64,000 nt of DNA from assembly GCA_017531225.1 (NCBI GenBank), contig JAFXLL010000014.1, forward strand, positions 221,190 through 285,189, written 5' to 3'. The notes under the pieces are model-generated. The model did no database searches, was not told the origin of the DNA, and saw nothing but the letters and a program-made list of their open reading frames with translations. A program made the position numbers and the translations under genes. Source of the DNA: Bacteroidales bacterium. Lineage in GTDB: Bacteria > Bacteroidota > Bacteroidia > Bacteroidales > F082. How positions within the stretch are numbered: position 1 is the stretch's first letter; each line of letters opens with the position of its first letter. Positions 36,756 to 46,013 of this stretch are shown here, in pieces.

Positions 36756-39029
36756 TTAGAAGGTGTCAATATACTCCACGGCGTCGTAATCGATCTCGTA
36801 TTTGTCGCAGTCGAAGTCCAAGTCGACGTCAGTCGCAGTGGGCTTGGGGAAGTCGCCTTGGCTGATGGGCAGCGATGGGTCGGCATACACTTTCTGCATG
36901 TAAAGTGCCCAGATGGGCAGCGCTGTATGCGAACCTTGTCCTAACTCGGTGCTACGGAAGTGTACGCTACGGTCTTCGGCTCCCACCCAAACGCCAGTGG
37001 TCATGTCGGGAGTGATGCCCATGAAGTAACCGTCGCTCTGGTTTTGTGTGGTACCAGTCTTGCCTGCGATGGGGTTGGTGAGCTTATACATATAGCGCAA
37101 ACGTACGCCGGTACCGCTCTGCACCACGCCCTTCATCAACTCGATCATCTTGTAGGCAGTCACCTCGCTCATGGCTTCCGACTCTTCGGGAGCGAAACGC
37201 TGAATGACGTTGCCGTTCTTATCTTCGATCTTGGTGATAAACATAGGCTTGATGTAAACGCCTTGGTTGGCGAAGGTGCTCATGGCGCCGACCATCTCGA
37301 TGAGCTTGAGGTCGCACACGCCTAAGCAGATGGCGGGCACTGGGTCGATAGGCGATTCCACACCCATCCTTCTGGCCATGCTGATCACCGCCTGGGGACC
37401 AAAACGGTTCATCAGATAAGCCGAAATCCAGTTGTTCGACTGGGCAAGCGCCCATTTCAAGGTCACTTCTTCGTTCACATGCTTATCTCCTGAGTTACGG
37501 GGCGACCAGAAGTTGCCGTCAGCCAATTGGATATTGTAAGGGATATTCGGGACCTTGGTGCATGGCGTGTATTCGCCTTCCTGCATTGCCAAGGAATAAA
37601 GGAACGGCTTGAAGGTGGACCCTACTTGACGGCGGGCCTGCATCACATGGTCGTATTTGAAGAAACGATAGTCGATGCCACCCACGTAGGCTTTCACATG
37701 GCCGGTGTGCGACTCAATGGAGACCAAACTGGCTTGCAGGAACCATTTATAGTACCTGATGGAGTCCATGGGGGTCATCACCGTGTCGATGGGGCCATCC
37801 CAGCTGAAGATAGTCATCTCCACAGGTTTGTCGAAGTTGGCCTTGATGGAATCCAACGACACCCCTTCTTTTTTCAACACACGGTAGCGTTCGCTGCGTT
37901 TCATGGAGGTCTCCAAAATATCATCGATCTGATCCTTGTCGTTGAGTGAGAACGGAGCGTTCTTACGGCCAGCCCAGTGCTTGAAGAAGCTTGGTTGCAG
38001 GCTGCCGCCCATGAATTCCTTTACGGCTTCCTCGGCATAACGCTGCATGCGTGAGTCGATGGTGGTGTAAATTTTCAAACCATCACGGTAGATGTTGTAG
38101 GGTCTTCCGTCGGGACGGTAATGGGAATTCGCCCATTCTGTGAGCTCCAGACGAAGCTGCTCACGGAAGTAAGTAGCCTGGCCGCTGTTGTGGTCCATCA
38201 CGCCGAAATGCGACATGTCAATCGGGATTTGTGATATGGAGTCGTACTGAGCACGAGTGAGATAGCCGTTTTTCTCCATGGCTTTCAGCACAAGGTTACG
38301 ACGTTGGGTGGACCGTTCGGGGTTGCGCACTGGACTGAATCTGGTGGGGGCGTTCACCACGCCTGCCATCAGTGCGGATTCTTCGATGTTCAGATCCTTC
38401 GGGTCCTTGTCAAAGAAAGTCTTTGCCGCTGAGCGGATGCCGAAGGCATTATGACCAAAGGCCACGGTATTCAGATACATGGCGATGATCTCGTCCTTGG
38501 AGTAGTTGTATTCCAACTTTGTGGCGGTAATCCACTCTTGGAATTTCCTGATCACCAAACGCATTTTGCTCAGGTTCTCATCACGGGGAAAGAGGTTCTT
38601 TGCCAACTGTTGGGTGATGGTGCTTCCGCCGCCTTTCTTGTTGCCCGTGAATACGCCATAGGCTACGCGGAACAACGATTTGGTGTCGATGCCTGAATGT
38701 TTGTAAAAACGCTCATCCTCGATGCTGACCAAGGCCTGTGGAAGGTAAGGCGAGAGGTCGCTGTATCTGACATTGGAGCGGTTCTCCACGTAGTAGCTGC
38801 CCAACACCTTGCCGTCGCAAGAGATGATCTGGGTGGCCAAGTTGGTCTGCGGGTTTTCCAATTCCTCAAAGGAAGGCATCACGCCGAATGCGCCCTTGGC
38901 GACGCAGAAGAAAAACAGCACGGTGACAAGCAGGCCGATGCCGAAGATGCACCACAGCACCCTCACAGCCTTGCGACCGCCGTCGTCGCCTTTTTTCTTC
39001 TTTGTATTTTTCTTTTTTTGGGTTTGCAT
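36756..39029 (-). CDS. Bifunctional penicillin-binding protein 1A
   Basis: 757-residue class A PBP that polymerises glycan strands and cross-links peptides in the periplasm. A Lys-rich cytoplasmic N-terminus leads into one membrane helix (about 26-48). The glycosyltransferase (GT51) domain has [12 protein letters not shown] and [12 protein letters not shown]. The transpeptidase domain has STFK (nucleophile), SNN and KTGTT. I chose ATG 39029; the frame extends 3 codons to a TTG that abuts the gldH stop. It lies between gldH and obgE in one operon. Confidence 0.96.
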   Translation of the reverse strand: MQTQKKKNTKKKKGDDGGRKAVRVLWCIFGIGLLVTVLFFFCVAKGAFGVMPSFEELENPQTNLATQIISCDGKVLGSYYVENRSNVRYSDLSPYLPQALVSIEDERFYKHSGIDTKSLFRVAYGVFTGNKKGGGSTITQQLAKNLFPRDENLSKMRLVIRKFQEWITATKLEYNYSKDEIIAMYLNTVAFGHNAFGIRSAAKTFFDKDPKDLNIEESALMAGVVNAPTRFSPVRNPERSTQRRNLVLKAMEKNGYLTRAQYDSISQIPIDMSHFGVMDHNSGQATYFREQLRLELTEWANSHYRPDGRPYNIYRDGLKIYTTIDSRMQRYAEEAVKEFMGGSLQPSFFKHWAGRKNAPFSLNDKDQIDDILETSMKRSERYRVLKKEGVSLDSIKANFDKPVEMTIFSWDGPIDTVMTPMDSIRYYKWFLQASLVSIESHTGHVKAYVGGIDYRFFKYDHVMQARRQVGSTFKPFLYSLAMQEGEYTPCTKVPNIPYNIQLADGNFWSPRNSGDKHVNEEVTLKWALAQSNNWISAYLMNRFGPQAVISMARRMGVESPIDPVPAICLGVCDLKLIEMVGAMSTFANQGVYIKPMFITKIEDKNGNVIQRFAPEESEAMSEVTAYKMIELMKGVVQSGTGVRLRYMYKLTNPIAGKTGTTQNQSDGYFMGITPDMTTGVWVGAEDRSVHFRSTELGQGSHTALPIWALYMQKVYADPSLPISQGDFPKPTATDVDLDFDCDKYEIDYDAVEYIDTF

Positions 39030-39038
39030 AATACTCAA

Positions 39039-39521
39039 TTATGGTTGTTTCTCAATGAACAGCCCGATGTCAGAGATGCCTTTCAGCACGGGTTCACGCA
39101 TGGCTTGTTCTATTTCAAAATGATAGGTTCCCTCCAAGGGGAAACGCAGGTTGGGGTTCAGGGTGAGACGCACATCCCTCATGCTGCCGCTGCTCTTTCC
39201 GACCCAGCGACCTTCTGGGGTAGCCAAAATGCATTGAATGGTGTCGTGAGTGATATTGCCGTTAGGCATGGTGGTGTGCAGAAACACAAAGAGGTTGCTG
39301 TAACGGTAGTTTTCCATGTGTCTCAGGCCAAGGCCAAAGGCATAGATGCCCAAGGTGTCGTTCACCGTCACGTCGATAGGCACGCGGTTCTCGACGTCCC
39401 ATTTTGCCTCGGGGATCACTACCCGTTGGTCGAAGCCTTTACTCCCGCAACTGGCGAGTATTGTCGTCATTGCGAGGAGCGTCAGCGACGAAGCAACCCA
39501 TTTAGTTATTCTCTTTTTCAT
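39039..39521 (-). CDS. gldH: GldH-family gliding-motility lipoprotein
   Basis: 160-residue lipoprotein of the GldH family, first tied to gliding in Flavobacterium but also kept in non-gliding Bacteroidetes. The signal peptide ends in ILASC with lipidated Cys25. Codons 8-19 of the signal peptide are exactly one 36-base copy of the dispersed palindromic repeat (39465-39500), so the repeat supplies most of its hydrophobic core. The mature part is strand-rich (SNLFVFLHTTMPNG and similar). It overlaps RicT by one base (TAATG) and precedes PBP1A. Confidence 0.88.
   Translation of the reverse strand: MKKRITKWVASSLTLLAMTTILASCGSKGFDQRVVIPEAKWDVENRVPIDVTVNDTLGIYAFGLGLRHMENYRYSNLFVFLHTTMPNGNITHDTIQCILATPEGRWVGKSSGSMRDVRLTLNPNLRFPLEGTYHFEIEQAMREPVLKGISDIGLFIEKQP
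39465..39500. repeat. Single arm of the dispersed palindromic repeat in gldH
   Basis: 36 bases starting CGTCATTGCGAGGAGC, identical at 34 of 36 positions to 29665-29700. No inverted partner arm is seen nearby. It lies wholly within codons 8-19 of gldH. Confidence 0.85.
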
Positions 39522-40654
39522 TAGTCACTCATTTTCTTGAGATCGCCCTCGCTGTATCCCTCGTTCGTATTGGTATGCTGTTCCTTCGTAATGGCGTAAT
39601 CTTCCAGTTTCTCTGGCAGTTCGCCCTTCTTGTTCTTCGCGATGATTTCCTTCACCTTGTCCACTGGGATGGCCATGATGTTGCCTTTGTCGGTAACGTA
39701 TGAATACCACATGATGCCTTTGAAGACATCGTTTTTCTGGTGGATGGCATCGCCGTTCTTGAACTTCAGGGTGACGTTTGAGTCGGGGAAGGACTTCAAA
39801 GCGTCCACATAAGCGTCGTACTCGTAGTTAAGGCAGCATTTCAGCTTGCCGCATTGGCCAGCCAACTTCTGTGGGTTAGGCGAGAGTTGTTGCACACGGG
39901 CCACGTTGGTGGTCACCGATTGGAAGTCGCTGATCCATGAGGCGCAGCACAGCTCACGGCCGCAGGAGCCGATACCGCCTAACTTGGCCGATTCCTGCCT
40001 GACGCCGATCTGTCGCATCTCGATACGCACATGGAACTCCTCTGCCAGTTTCTTGATCAACTCGCGGAAGTCGACACGTCCGTCGGCGGTGTAATAGAAT
40101 ATAGCTTTGGTTTTGTCGCCCTGGTATTCGATGTCGTTGAGCTTCATCTCCAAGCCGAGGTTCTCGGCGATGGTGCGGGTACGGTACAAAGTGCTGTCTT
40201 CCAATGCGATGGCGGAGAGCCACTTCTCCACGTCGTTGGGACGTGCGCGGCGGTACACTTTCTTCATCTCCTCCAGCGGTGTGCGGAAACGCTTGCGTTT
40301 CATTTGGCGTACAGCCAAATCACCCGTCAGGGTGACGATGCCGATGTCGTGTCCGATGGCAGCTTCTACAGCCACCAAGTCGCCTTCGTGCAGGTCGAGT
40401 TCCTCAGGGTAAGTATAGAAATCCTTATGGTCGTTCTTGAATCGTACCTCGGCAATCAAAGGTTGTTTCTCGCTCTGCTCACCCTCGTAGTCTTTCATCC
40501 AGTTGAATTCGTTCAATTTGCTGGCACCGTGGTTCAGCACGGGTTCCCCAGGAACGAATCCGTTACGGAATTTGCAGCATCCGCGGTTGAACACAGGATC
40601 CTTCAAACTCGGTTTTGCTTCTATGGAATTACGTTTATATTGTTCGTCTGACAT
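39521..40654 (-). CDS. ricT: PSP1-domain protein, RicT/YaaT-like
   Basis: 377-residue cytosolic protein of the PSP1/RicT family. In Bacillus, RicT with RicA and RicF binds Fe-S clusters and modulates RNase Y and phosphorelay. The core (about 60-320) holds two Cys clusters, GSCGRELCC and GQCGKLKCC. The C-terminus (about 325-377) is charged and probably disordered. RicA and RicF are not in the window, so the Bacillus role may not apply. It leads the RicT-gldH-PBP1A-obgE-PAP2 unit. Confidence 0.9.
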   Translation of the reverse strand: MSDEQYKRNSIEAKPSLKDPVFNRGCCKFRNGFVPGEPVLNHGASKLNEFNWMKDYEGEQSEKQPLIAEVRFKNDHKDFYTYPEELDLHEGDLVAVEAAIGHDIGIVTLTGDLAVRQMKRKRFRTPLEEMKKVYRRARPNDVEKWLSAIALEDSTLYRTRTIAENLGLEMKLNDIEYQGDKTKAIFYYTADGRVDFRELIKKLAEEFHVRIEMRQIGVRQESAKLGGIGSCGRELCCASWISDFQSVTTNVARVQQLSPNPQKLAGQCGKLKCCLNYEYDAYVDALKSFPDSNVTLKFKNGDAIHQKNDVFKGIMWYSYVTDKGNIMAIPVDKVKEIIAKNKKGELPEKLEDYAITKEQHTNTNEGYSEGDLKKMSD

Positions 40655-40680
40655 GTCTCAAAATAATAACAAAAATCCTG

Positions 40681-40688
40681 CAAAGATA
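40681..40688 (-). promoter_or_regulatory. Bacteroidetes -7 element for the RicT-gldH-PBP1A operon
   Basis: On the minus strand it reads TATCTTTG (exact TAnnTTTG), 26 bases before the RicT ATG. Confidence 0.65.
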
Positions 40689-40703
40689 GTAATTTTATCT
40701 TAA

Positions 40704-41570
40704 TCACAGGGAATTATAGCTGGGCGAGAAAGTGTCACCCAAGCTGACGTCACCTGTGCGCAGGCCTTTCTTCAGCCAACGTGAGCGCTGCTCGGAGGTG
40801 CCGTGGTTGAAGGTCTCGGGCATGGTGCGGCCGTAAGCCTGTTTCTGCAGGTAGTCGTCGCCGATCTTGGCAGCGGCGTTCAAGGCTTCTTCAATATCGC
40901 CGTCTTCCAGTGAGCCAAACATCTGGTTGTCATGGTAAGCCCACACACCGGCATAGAAGTCGGCCTGCAGCTCCAGTCGCACGCTGGTTTGGTTGTAGCC
41001 CTTGGTGTTTTTGCCGTATTGTGCCATCTGCTGATGAGCGGCATCCAAGGTGCCCAGCAGGTATTGCACATGGTGACCCACTTCGTGTGCAATCACATAG
41101 GCGTAAGCGAAGTCGCCATCGGCGCCGATCTGGTCTTTCATACTCTTGAAGAACTCAAGGTCGAGATACACGGTCTGATCGGCTGAGCAATAGAACGGTC
41201 CACTGTCGGAAGTGGCGCTGCCGCAGCCTGAGCTCACTGATCCAGCGAAGATCACCATCTTTGGAGGACGGTAGGTCTTGCCCATTTTCTTGAATTCCTG
41301 GGTCCAAACGTCTTCGGTGCCAGCCAAAATCTGTTTGCAGAACGTCATCAGTTCCACATCCACCTGGCTGTAGTCTTGTTCTTGCGCATACTCGGTGCCG
41401 CTCCCCTGTGTCATCTGTTGCAAGGTGTTTGAGTCAGGGGCTTTGCCCGTGAGTAGCCAAATCAGTCCGACAATAAGGATTCCACCTAAGCCGAGTCCTC
41501 CGGCCTTGACGCCGCCTTTGCCACGGCGGTCTTCCACGTTGGTGCTTTCTCTGCGTCCGTCTAATCTCAT
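40704..41570 (-). CDS. YpfJ-like neutral zinc metallopeptidase
   Basis: 288-residue protein of the YpfJ/KPN_02809 family. A basic N-terminus (MRLDGRRESTNVEDRRGKGG) leads into one membrane helix (about 27-45). The zinc motif HEVGHHVQ lies near 165-172 (IAHEVGHHVQYLLG), with a third-ligand Glu region (RLELQADFYAGVWA) about 35 residues later. The C-terminus has GTSEQRSRWLKKG, typical for the family. The substrate is unknown. A TAnnTTTG element precedes it at 41596-41603. Confidence 0.92.
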   Translation of the reverse strand: MRLDGRRESTNVEDRRGKGGVKAGGLGLGGILIVGLIWLLTGKAPDSNTLQQMTQGSGTEYAQEQDYSQVDVELMTFCKQILAGTEDVWTQEFKKMGKTYRPPKMVIFAGSVSSGCGSATSDSGPFYCSADQTVYLDLEFFKSMKDQIGADGDFAYAYVIAHEVGHHVQYLLGTLDAAHQQMAQYGKNTKGYNQTSVRLELQADFYAGVWAYHDNQMFGSLEDGDIEEALNAAAKIGDDYLQKQAYGRTMPETFNHGTSEQRSRWLKKGLRTGDVSLGDTFSPSYNSL

Positions 41571-41595
41571 AACTAAATAATTTTAAAACAATGCA

Positions 41596-41603
41596 CAAAA
41601 ATA
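41596..41603 (-). promoter_or_regulatory. Bacteroidetes -7 element for the YpfJ-like peptidase
   Basis: On the minus strand it reads TATTTTTG (exact TAnnTTTG), 25 bases before the ATG at 41570. TTTG lies 18 bases further up (plus 41622-41625), slightly short spacing. Confidence 0.55.
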
Positions 41604-41636
41604 TAAAAAATGTACCGATTGCAAAGCGATGTTTTG

Positions 41637-41644
41637 TATTTTTG
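41637..41644 (+). promoter_or_regulatory. Bacteroidetes -7 element for the small protein/metallophosphatase operon
   Basis: TATTTTTG, an exact TAnnTTTG match, 23 bases before the ATG at 41668. Confidence 0.6.
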
Positions 41645-41667
41645 CTTGATAAAAAACATCATTGAAT

Positions 41668-41862
41668 ATGAACGTATTTGTGAACGACACTCCTGTAAGG
41701 ACTTACTACGGAGCTAAAGTAAAATCAGCCGTCATGGCTTATTTCAGAGACCAAAACATGTCACCCAAGACCGTCGTCAAAGAAGTGAGGGATGCCTACG
41801 GCAACCTGATCGATATGGACGGCTCCATCCGTGCCAATTCAAAAATCTACATCAAAATATGA
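41668..41862 (+). CDS. Small conserved-looking protein coupled to a metallophosphatase
   Basis: 64-residue protein with no signal peptide. Its sequence (start MNVFVNDTPVRTYYGAKVKSAV, end IRANSKIYIKI) suggests a small strand-helix-strand fold of the beta-grasp/S4 type. I do not recognise a named family. The ATG at 41668 is preferred to a TTG two codons upstream. Its stop overlaps the metallophosphatase start as ATGA, so the two proteins are probably made together. Function can only be guessed from that pairing. Confidence 0.7.
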   Translation: MNVFVNDTPVRTYYGAKVKSAVMAYFRDQNMSPKTVVKEVRDAYGNLIDMDGSIRANSKIYIKI

Positions 41863-43286
41863 AAAAGACTGCTACTTTACTGATAGCCTTGGCTATTGTG
41901 CTTGGCTTGGCAAGCTGCCAGCCTAAAGAGACCAAGTTGTATATCGCCACCATTAACGATATGCACGCTAACATCGACAACTTCCCTAAGCTGGCTTATG
42001 TGCTCGACAGCCTCCGTGCAGTGTATCCCGACATGCTGCTGTTCTCGTCGGGCGACAACCGTTCGGGCAATCCCATCAACGACCGCTGTGAGCTGCCGTC
42101 ACGTCCGATGTATGAGCTGATGAACGCTGTGGGATTCAACCTCAGCACTTTCGGTAACCATGAATGGGACTCTGGCGTGGAGGCGCTGCGTGACCTGCTG
42201 AACTTGGCCAACTTCCCATTTGTCAGCGCCAATGTCAGTTTCGACGACAGCCTCCAGATGCCCGTTTCGCCTTACGTTATCATCGAGCGGAACGGTCTGA
42301 AGATCGGTGTTCTTGGTGCTATCCAACTGGGCTTGAATGGACTTCCCGACTTCCATCCCGACTATGCCCCCGGCAGCCATTTCATTCCCGCAGAAGAGGC
42401 TCTCCCCCAGTATATGTGGCTGCGCGATACGTGCAACGCCCTCTTCTTGCTGTCGCACAACGGCTTCGAGGAAGATATTGAGTTGGCCCAGAAGTTCCCC
42501 CAGTTTGACGCTATCTTCGGAGGCCACAGCCATACTTTGGTCGACAGCACCCGTATCTTCAACGGCGTGATGGTCACCCAGGCGATGAATAAGGTTAAAT
42601 ATCTCACCTTCAATACTTTCACTTTTGACAAAGACGGTAAGATGATCGCCAAAGAGAGTCAAGTCATCCCAATCTCCAAAGTGAAGAATGTCAACGAAAA
42701 GGTGAAGGCTATGGTTGACCAATACAACAACAACGAAACGTTTAAAAAGGTGTTGGGCTACAACGATGCTGAGATCAACGACTGCTATGAATGTTTAGGC
42801 AGCCTGATGGCCGATTCCCACAGGGCTATGGCCGATGCCGACATGGCGTTCCAGAACTACGGCGGCGTGCGCTTCGATACTCTTGGTGTCCGTCCGATCA
42901 CGCTGAAAGACCTTCTCTCACTTGATCCCTTCGACAACTCACTGATTGTCATTAATATGACCGGCCAGGAAATTATTGATTTTCTCGGAGTGTCGTTCTT
43001 CACCGATGGTGGCCCTAATTATTGCTCCGGATGCACCTATACCTATTCGGTCGACGAGAATGGCCAAATGAAGGATTGCCAAGTGAAGCTGGACAACGGC
43101 AAGCCGCTTGACCTGAAGAAGACCTACAAAGTGGTGATGAACAGCTATATGGCATCGAAATTCGACTTTCCACACGAGGATCCGGGTACAGATATCTTCC
43201 GTACATCGAATGAAGCTATTGTAAAATATCTTGATGATAATCAGCATGTTAATTATGCAAAAGCTTTTAGGGTTCATGAAAAATAA
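41859..43286 (+). CDS. Lipoprotein 5'-nucleotidase/metallophosphatase (UshA family)
   Basis: 475-residue lipoprotein (signal ending GLASC, Cys20). The N-terminal calcineurin-like domain carries the metal motifs INDMHANIDNF (about 32-42), SGDNRSG, FGNHEWD and GGHSHT. The C-terminal 5'-nucleotidase domain (about 300-470) has GGVRFDT and LDPFDNSLIVINMTGQEI for substrate binding. It should hydrolyse nucleotides or related phosphoesters at the cell surface or in the periplasm. The family is firm, the substrate not. Confidence 0.93.
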   Translation: MKKTATLLIALAIVLGLASCQPKETKLYIATINDMHANIDNFPKLAYVLDSLRAVYPDMLLFSSGDNRSGNPINDRCELPSRPMYELMNAVGFNLSTFGNHEWDSGVEALRDLLNLANFPFVSANVSFDDSLQMPVSPYVIIERNGLKIGVLGAIQLGLNGLPDFHPDYAPGSHFIPAEEALPQYMWLRDTCNALFLLSHNGFEEDIELAQKFPQFDAIFGGHSHTLVDSTRIFNGVMVTQAMNKVKYLTFNTFTFDKDGKMIAKESQVIPISKVKNVNEKVKAMVDQYNNNETFKKVLGYNDAEINDCYECLGSLMADSHRAMADADMAFQNYGGVRFDTLGVRPITLKDLLSLDPFDNSLIVINMTGQEIIDFLGVSFFTDGGPNYCSGCTYTYSVDENGQMKDCQVKLDNGKPLDLKKTYKVVMNSYMASKFDFPHEDPGTDIFRTSNEAIVKYLDDNQHVNYAKAFRVHEK

Positions 43287-43290
43287 AACT

Positions 43291-43306
43291 TGGAACGGTA
43301 TTTGCT
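43291..43306 (+). promoter_or_regulatory. Sigma-54-type (-24/-12) promoter before the Ser-rich secreted protein
   Basis: TGGAACG, 4 bases, then TTGCT. It differs from the sigma-54 consensus (TGGCACG-N4-TTGCW) at one position and has GG and GC at the required spacing. It lies 42 bases before the ATG at 43349. No TAnnTTTG element is found in this gap. Confidence 0.45.
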
Positions 43307-43348
43307 TTGCTTAAAGTAAAGACGTTTAACCCTTAAAAACAAAGCATC

Positions 43349-44536
43349 ATGAAAACCAAGAAATTCTTTATGACTTCCCTGTTAGTGATGGGGATGATCA
43401 TCGCCAGAGCAGCGAACGGCTTTCCGCCAGAATTGGTCTTGGTCTCACAACCCGTGTTGACCTATAACGCCAATTCGGTTACGATCTACTTTGATGTGCA
43501 AAATATAGGAGACTATACATACAGAGGCGATGTGTGCCTCTTCCTTGATCCCGATGATGGCTACTGCTATGCCAGGGAATGGGTGAAGGTTTGCCCTGGT
43601 AGGATTAAGAGGATTGCCATCAGCATCCCAGCTTACCGCCCGAATCCCTCATGGACCTACACGGTGATGCCATACTACGAACTGGGTGACGAACTCTACA
43701 GCTTCACCACTTTCGAATACTTCGAGCCAGTGCGTTTTTGCTGGTACGGCTATCGCAACGAGCCTTGGGTGGTGATCAAGGTGGGACCGCGCATCCGCTA
43801 CTACAACCGTCCTGGTGACTTCCGCTTTTACTACGACGGCTATCGTCCACCGATGCCTCCACCTCCAGGCCATGGCCCAGGTCACCCGCACCACATGCCT
43901 CCGATGGATCCACACCACCACACCTACGGCTATCACCACAGTAACGGTGGCTATCCTGCCAACTATCACCCCGATCACGTGGTGCCTGGCTACAACCACA
44001 ACACTGATTCAAACGGCGGTGGTGCCACGGTTCACCCACACGCAACAGGCACTCCTGGAAGCATGAGCTCCAACAATGCCAGCGGCAACAACGGTGGCAG
44101 CAGCTCCTCAAGCAGCAGCGCTACTGTACGCCCGAACAACACCAGCGGAAGCTCAAGCTCAAATGCAAGCTCTAGCTCCAGCTCCACCTCGGCTACAGTT
44201 CGCCCGAGCTCTAGCGGCAACAGCAGTGGCTCTTCGTCAAGCTCAGTCCGCCCAAGCGGCAACAGCAACAGCGGAAGCTCCAGCTCTTCTTCGAGCAGTG
44301 TCCGCCCCAGCGGAAACAGTAGCTCCTCATCTAGCTCCGGTCGCCCAAGCTCCAGCGGCAACAGCAACGTGAGCCGTCCGAGTAGCAACAACTCCTCAAG
44401 CTCTAACGGTCGCACGGGAACCAGCTCTTCGAGCAGCAGGAGCAGCTCTTCCTCAAGCAGCAGCAGAGGTAGCTCTTCCAGCTCAAGCTCATCGAGCTCA
44501 AGAGGATCAAGTCCAAGCGGTTCAGGACGTAGATAA
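43349..44536 (+). CDS. Secreted protein with His/Pro-rich centre and long Ser-rich repeat tail
   Basis: 395 residues. A signal peptide ends near residue 22 (ARAANG). An immunoglobulin-like beta domain spans about 25-125 (VTIYFDVQNIGDYTYRGDVCLFL). A Tyr/Arg-rich stretch follows, then a His/Pro/Gly region (about 168-225) with PPMPPPPGHGPGHPHH. The last 165 residues are almost only Ser, with Asn, Gly and recurring VRP or GRP units, ending in RR. No T9SS tail is seen. The tail is presumably disordered and could be glycosylated or bind metal through the His part. No family is recognised. A sigma-54-like site lies upstream. Confidence 0.85.
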   Translation: MKTKKFFMTSLLVMGMIIARAANGFPPELVLVSQPVLTYNANSVTIYFDVQNIGDYTYRGDVCLFLDPDDGYCYAREWVKVCPGRIKRIAISIPAYRPNPSWTYTVMPYYELGDELYSFTTFEYFEPVRFCWYGYRNEPWVVIKVGPRIRYYNRPGDFRFYYDGYRPPMPPPPGHGPGHPHHMPPMDPHHHTYGYHHSNGGYPANYHPDHVVPGYNHNTDSNGGGATVHPHATGTPGSMSSNNASGNNGGSSSSSSSATVRPNNTSGSSSSNASSSSSSTSATVRPSSSGNSSGSSSSSVRPSGNSNSGSSSSSSSSVRPSGNSSSSSSSGRPSSSGNSNVSRPSSNNSSSSNGRTGTSSSSSRSSSSSSSSRGSSSSSSSSSSRGSSPSGSGRR

Positions 44537-44544
44537 ACAAATGA

Positions 44545-45990
44545 ATGGATAAGTTGATCGATTTAATCAACGGATGGGTTTGGAGTCCCGCTTTAGTAGG
44601 CCTGTGCTTACTGGCGGGACTCTACTTTTCGTTTGGGACACGTTTCATTCAGGTGCGCCGTTTCGGAGAGATGGCGCGTCTGTTGTTTTCCACTGACAAG
44701 AGTCAAAAGGAGGGCATTACCTCGTTTCAGGCCTTTTCCATGGCGCTCTCGGGGCGTGTAGGTACGGGCAACATCGTGGGAGTGGCTACGGCCATCGGCT
44801 ATGGCGGTCCGGGTGCCATCGTTTGGATGTGGATCATTGCTTTCCTTGGAGCCGGATCGGCATTCGCTGAGGCGACACTGGCGCAGATCTTCAAGGATAG
44901 TCATAACGGTGAATACCGTGGTGGTCCGGCCTATTACATTGAGAAGGGTTTACGAGCCAAATGGCTGGCTGTCATCTTTGCTATCTGCGCTGTGATAGCC
45001 TGCGGCATGTTTTTGCCTCCTGTTCAGGCGAATGGCATCGCCATTTCGTTTGCCAACACTTTCGATATCAATCCGGCATGGATTGGGTTGGGTGTTGCCT
45101 TGCTCATCGGTATCGTCATTATCGGCGGCGTCCAGAGAATTGCCAACGTGGCACAGGTTGTGGCGCCTTTCATGGCCATACTTTATATCTTGTTGGCCAT
45201 CATCATTCTGATCATTCACGCCTCAGCGGTACCAGCGGTGTTTGGTGACATGATTCGTAGCGCTTTTGGCATGAATGAGGCATTGGGCGGCATTTTGGGT
45301 AGTACTATTGCCTGGGGTGTCAAGCGTGGCATCTACTCGAACGAGGCGGGACAAGGCACCGCGCCTATTGTAGCAGCCGCCGCTAAAGTGAGTCACCCTG
45401 TGAAACAAGGCATGGTTCAGGCTTTTTCGGTCTATGTTGATACCCTTTTGGTATGCACCGCCACAGCCGTGATGATCTTGGCTTGCCAGACGTATAACGT
45501 CTATAACGCTCAAGGAGGTCTGCTTTTCGCCTCGCAGGTAGCCAACTTGGGCGAACCTGACGTTTCATATACTACTGCCGCCATCAGCACACTGTTGGGA
45601 GGTAAGATAGGAGGTCTTGTGGTGTCGATAGCATTGTTTTTCTTTGCCTTCACCACCATCATGGCTTATTATTATTATGCCGAAACCAACTTGGTGTACC
45701 TTTTCGGCAAAGGCCGTATGGAGCAAGTCCTCATTTGGGTACTACGTATTCTTATGATTGCGTCGGTTTATTACGGTTCAATCAATAAAGCCAACAAGAT
45801 TTGGTCGTTGGGCGATATCGGTGTGGGAACTATGGCGTGGATTAATATCGTCGCCATACTGCTGCTTTCCCGAATGGCCTTCAAGGCGTTACGATCGTAT
45901 GAGAAACAGAAGAAGGAAGGCAAGGATCCGGAATTCGATCCTGATGAATTGAATATCAAAAATGCGGATATCTGGAAGAAAAATTCCTAA
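44545..45990 (+). CDS. Alanine/glycine:cation symporter (AGCS) family transporter
   Basis: 481-residue inner-membrane Na+- or H+-coupled amino-acid symporter with about 10-11 helices. Family motifs are clear: GRVGTGNIVGVATAIGYGGPGA (about 71-92), WMWIIAFLGAGSAFAEATLAQ and RGIYSNEAGQGTAPI (about 259-273). Likely substrates are alanine, glycine or related amino acids. It begins 9 bases after the Ser-rich gene, so read-through is possible. gltX follows with its own promoter. Confidence 0.95.
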   Translation: MDKLIDLINGWVWSPALVGLCLLAGLYFSFGTRFIQVRRFGEMARLLFSTDKSQKEGITSFQAFSMALSGRVGTGNIVGVATAIGYGGPGAIVWMWIIAFLGAGSAFAEATLAQIFKDSHNGEYRGGPAYYIEKGLRAKWLAVIFAICAVIACGMFLPPVQANGIAISFANTFDINPAWIGLGVALLIGIVIIGGVQRIANVAQVVAPFMAILYILLAIIILIIHASAVPAVFGDMIRSAFGMNEALGGILGSTIAWGVKRGIYSNEAGQGTAPIVAAAAKVSHPVKQGMVQAFSVYVDTLLVCTATAVMILACQTYNVYNAQGGLLFASQVANLGEPDVSYTTAAISTLLGGKIGGLVVSIALFFFAFTTIMAYYYYAETNLVYLFGKGRMEQVLIWVLRILMIASVYYGSINKANKIWSLGDIGVGTMAWINIVAILLLSRMAFKALRSYEKQKKEGKDPEFDPDELNIKNADIWKKNS

Positions 45991-45995
45991 ATTTG
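45988..45995 (+). promoter_or_regulatory. Bacteroidetes -7 element for gltX
   Basis: TAAATTTG, an exact TAnnTTTG match overlapping the symporter stop, 18 bases before the gltX ATG at 46014. Confidence 0.45.
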
Positions 45996-46013
45996 CAGCC
46001 TAATTTTATCGCT

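Noticed and set aside
44032..44415. Leu/Glu-rich frame opposite the Ser-rich tail
   Set aside because: It is the direct complement of Ser codons (AGC and TCC give Leu/Glu-type codons on the other strand), so it needs no coding explanation.
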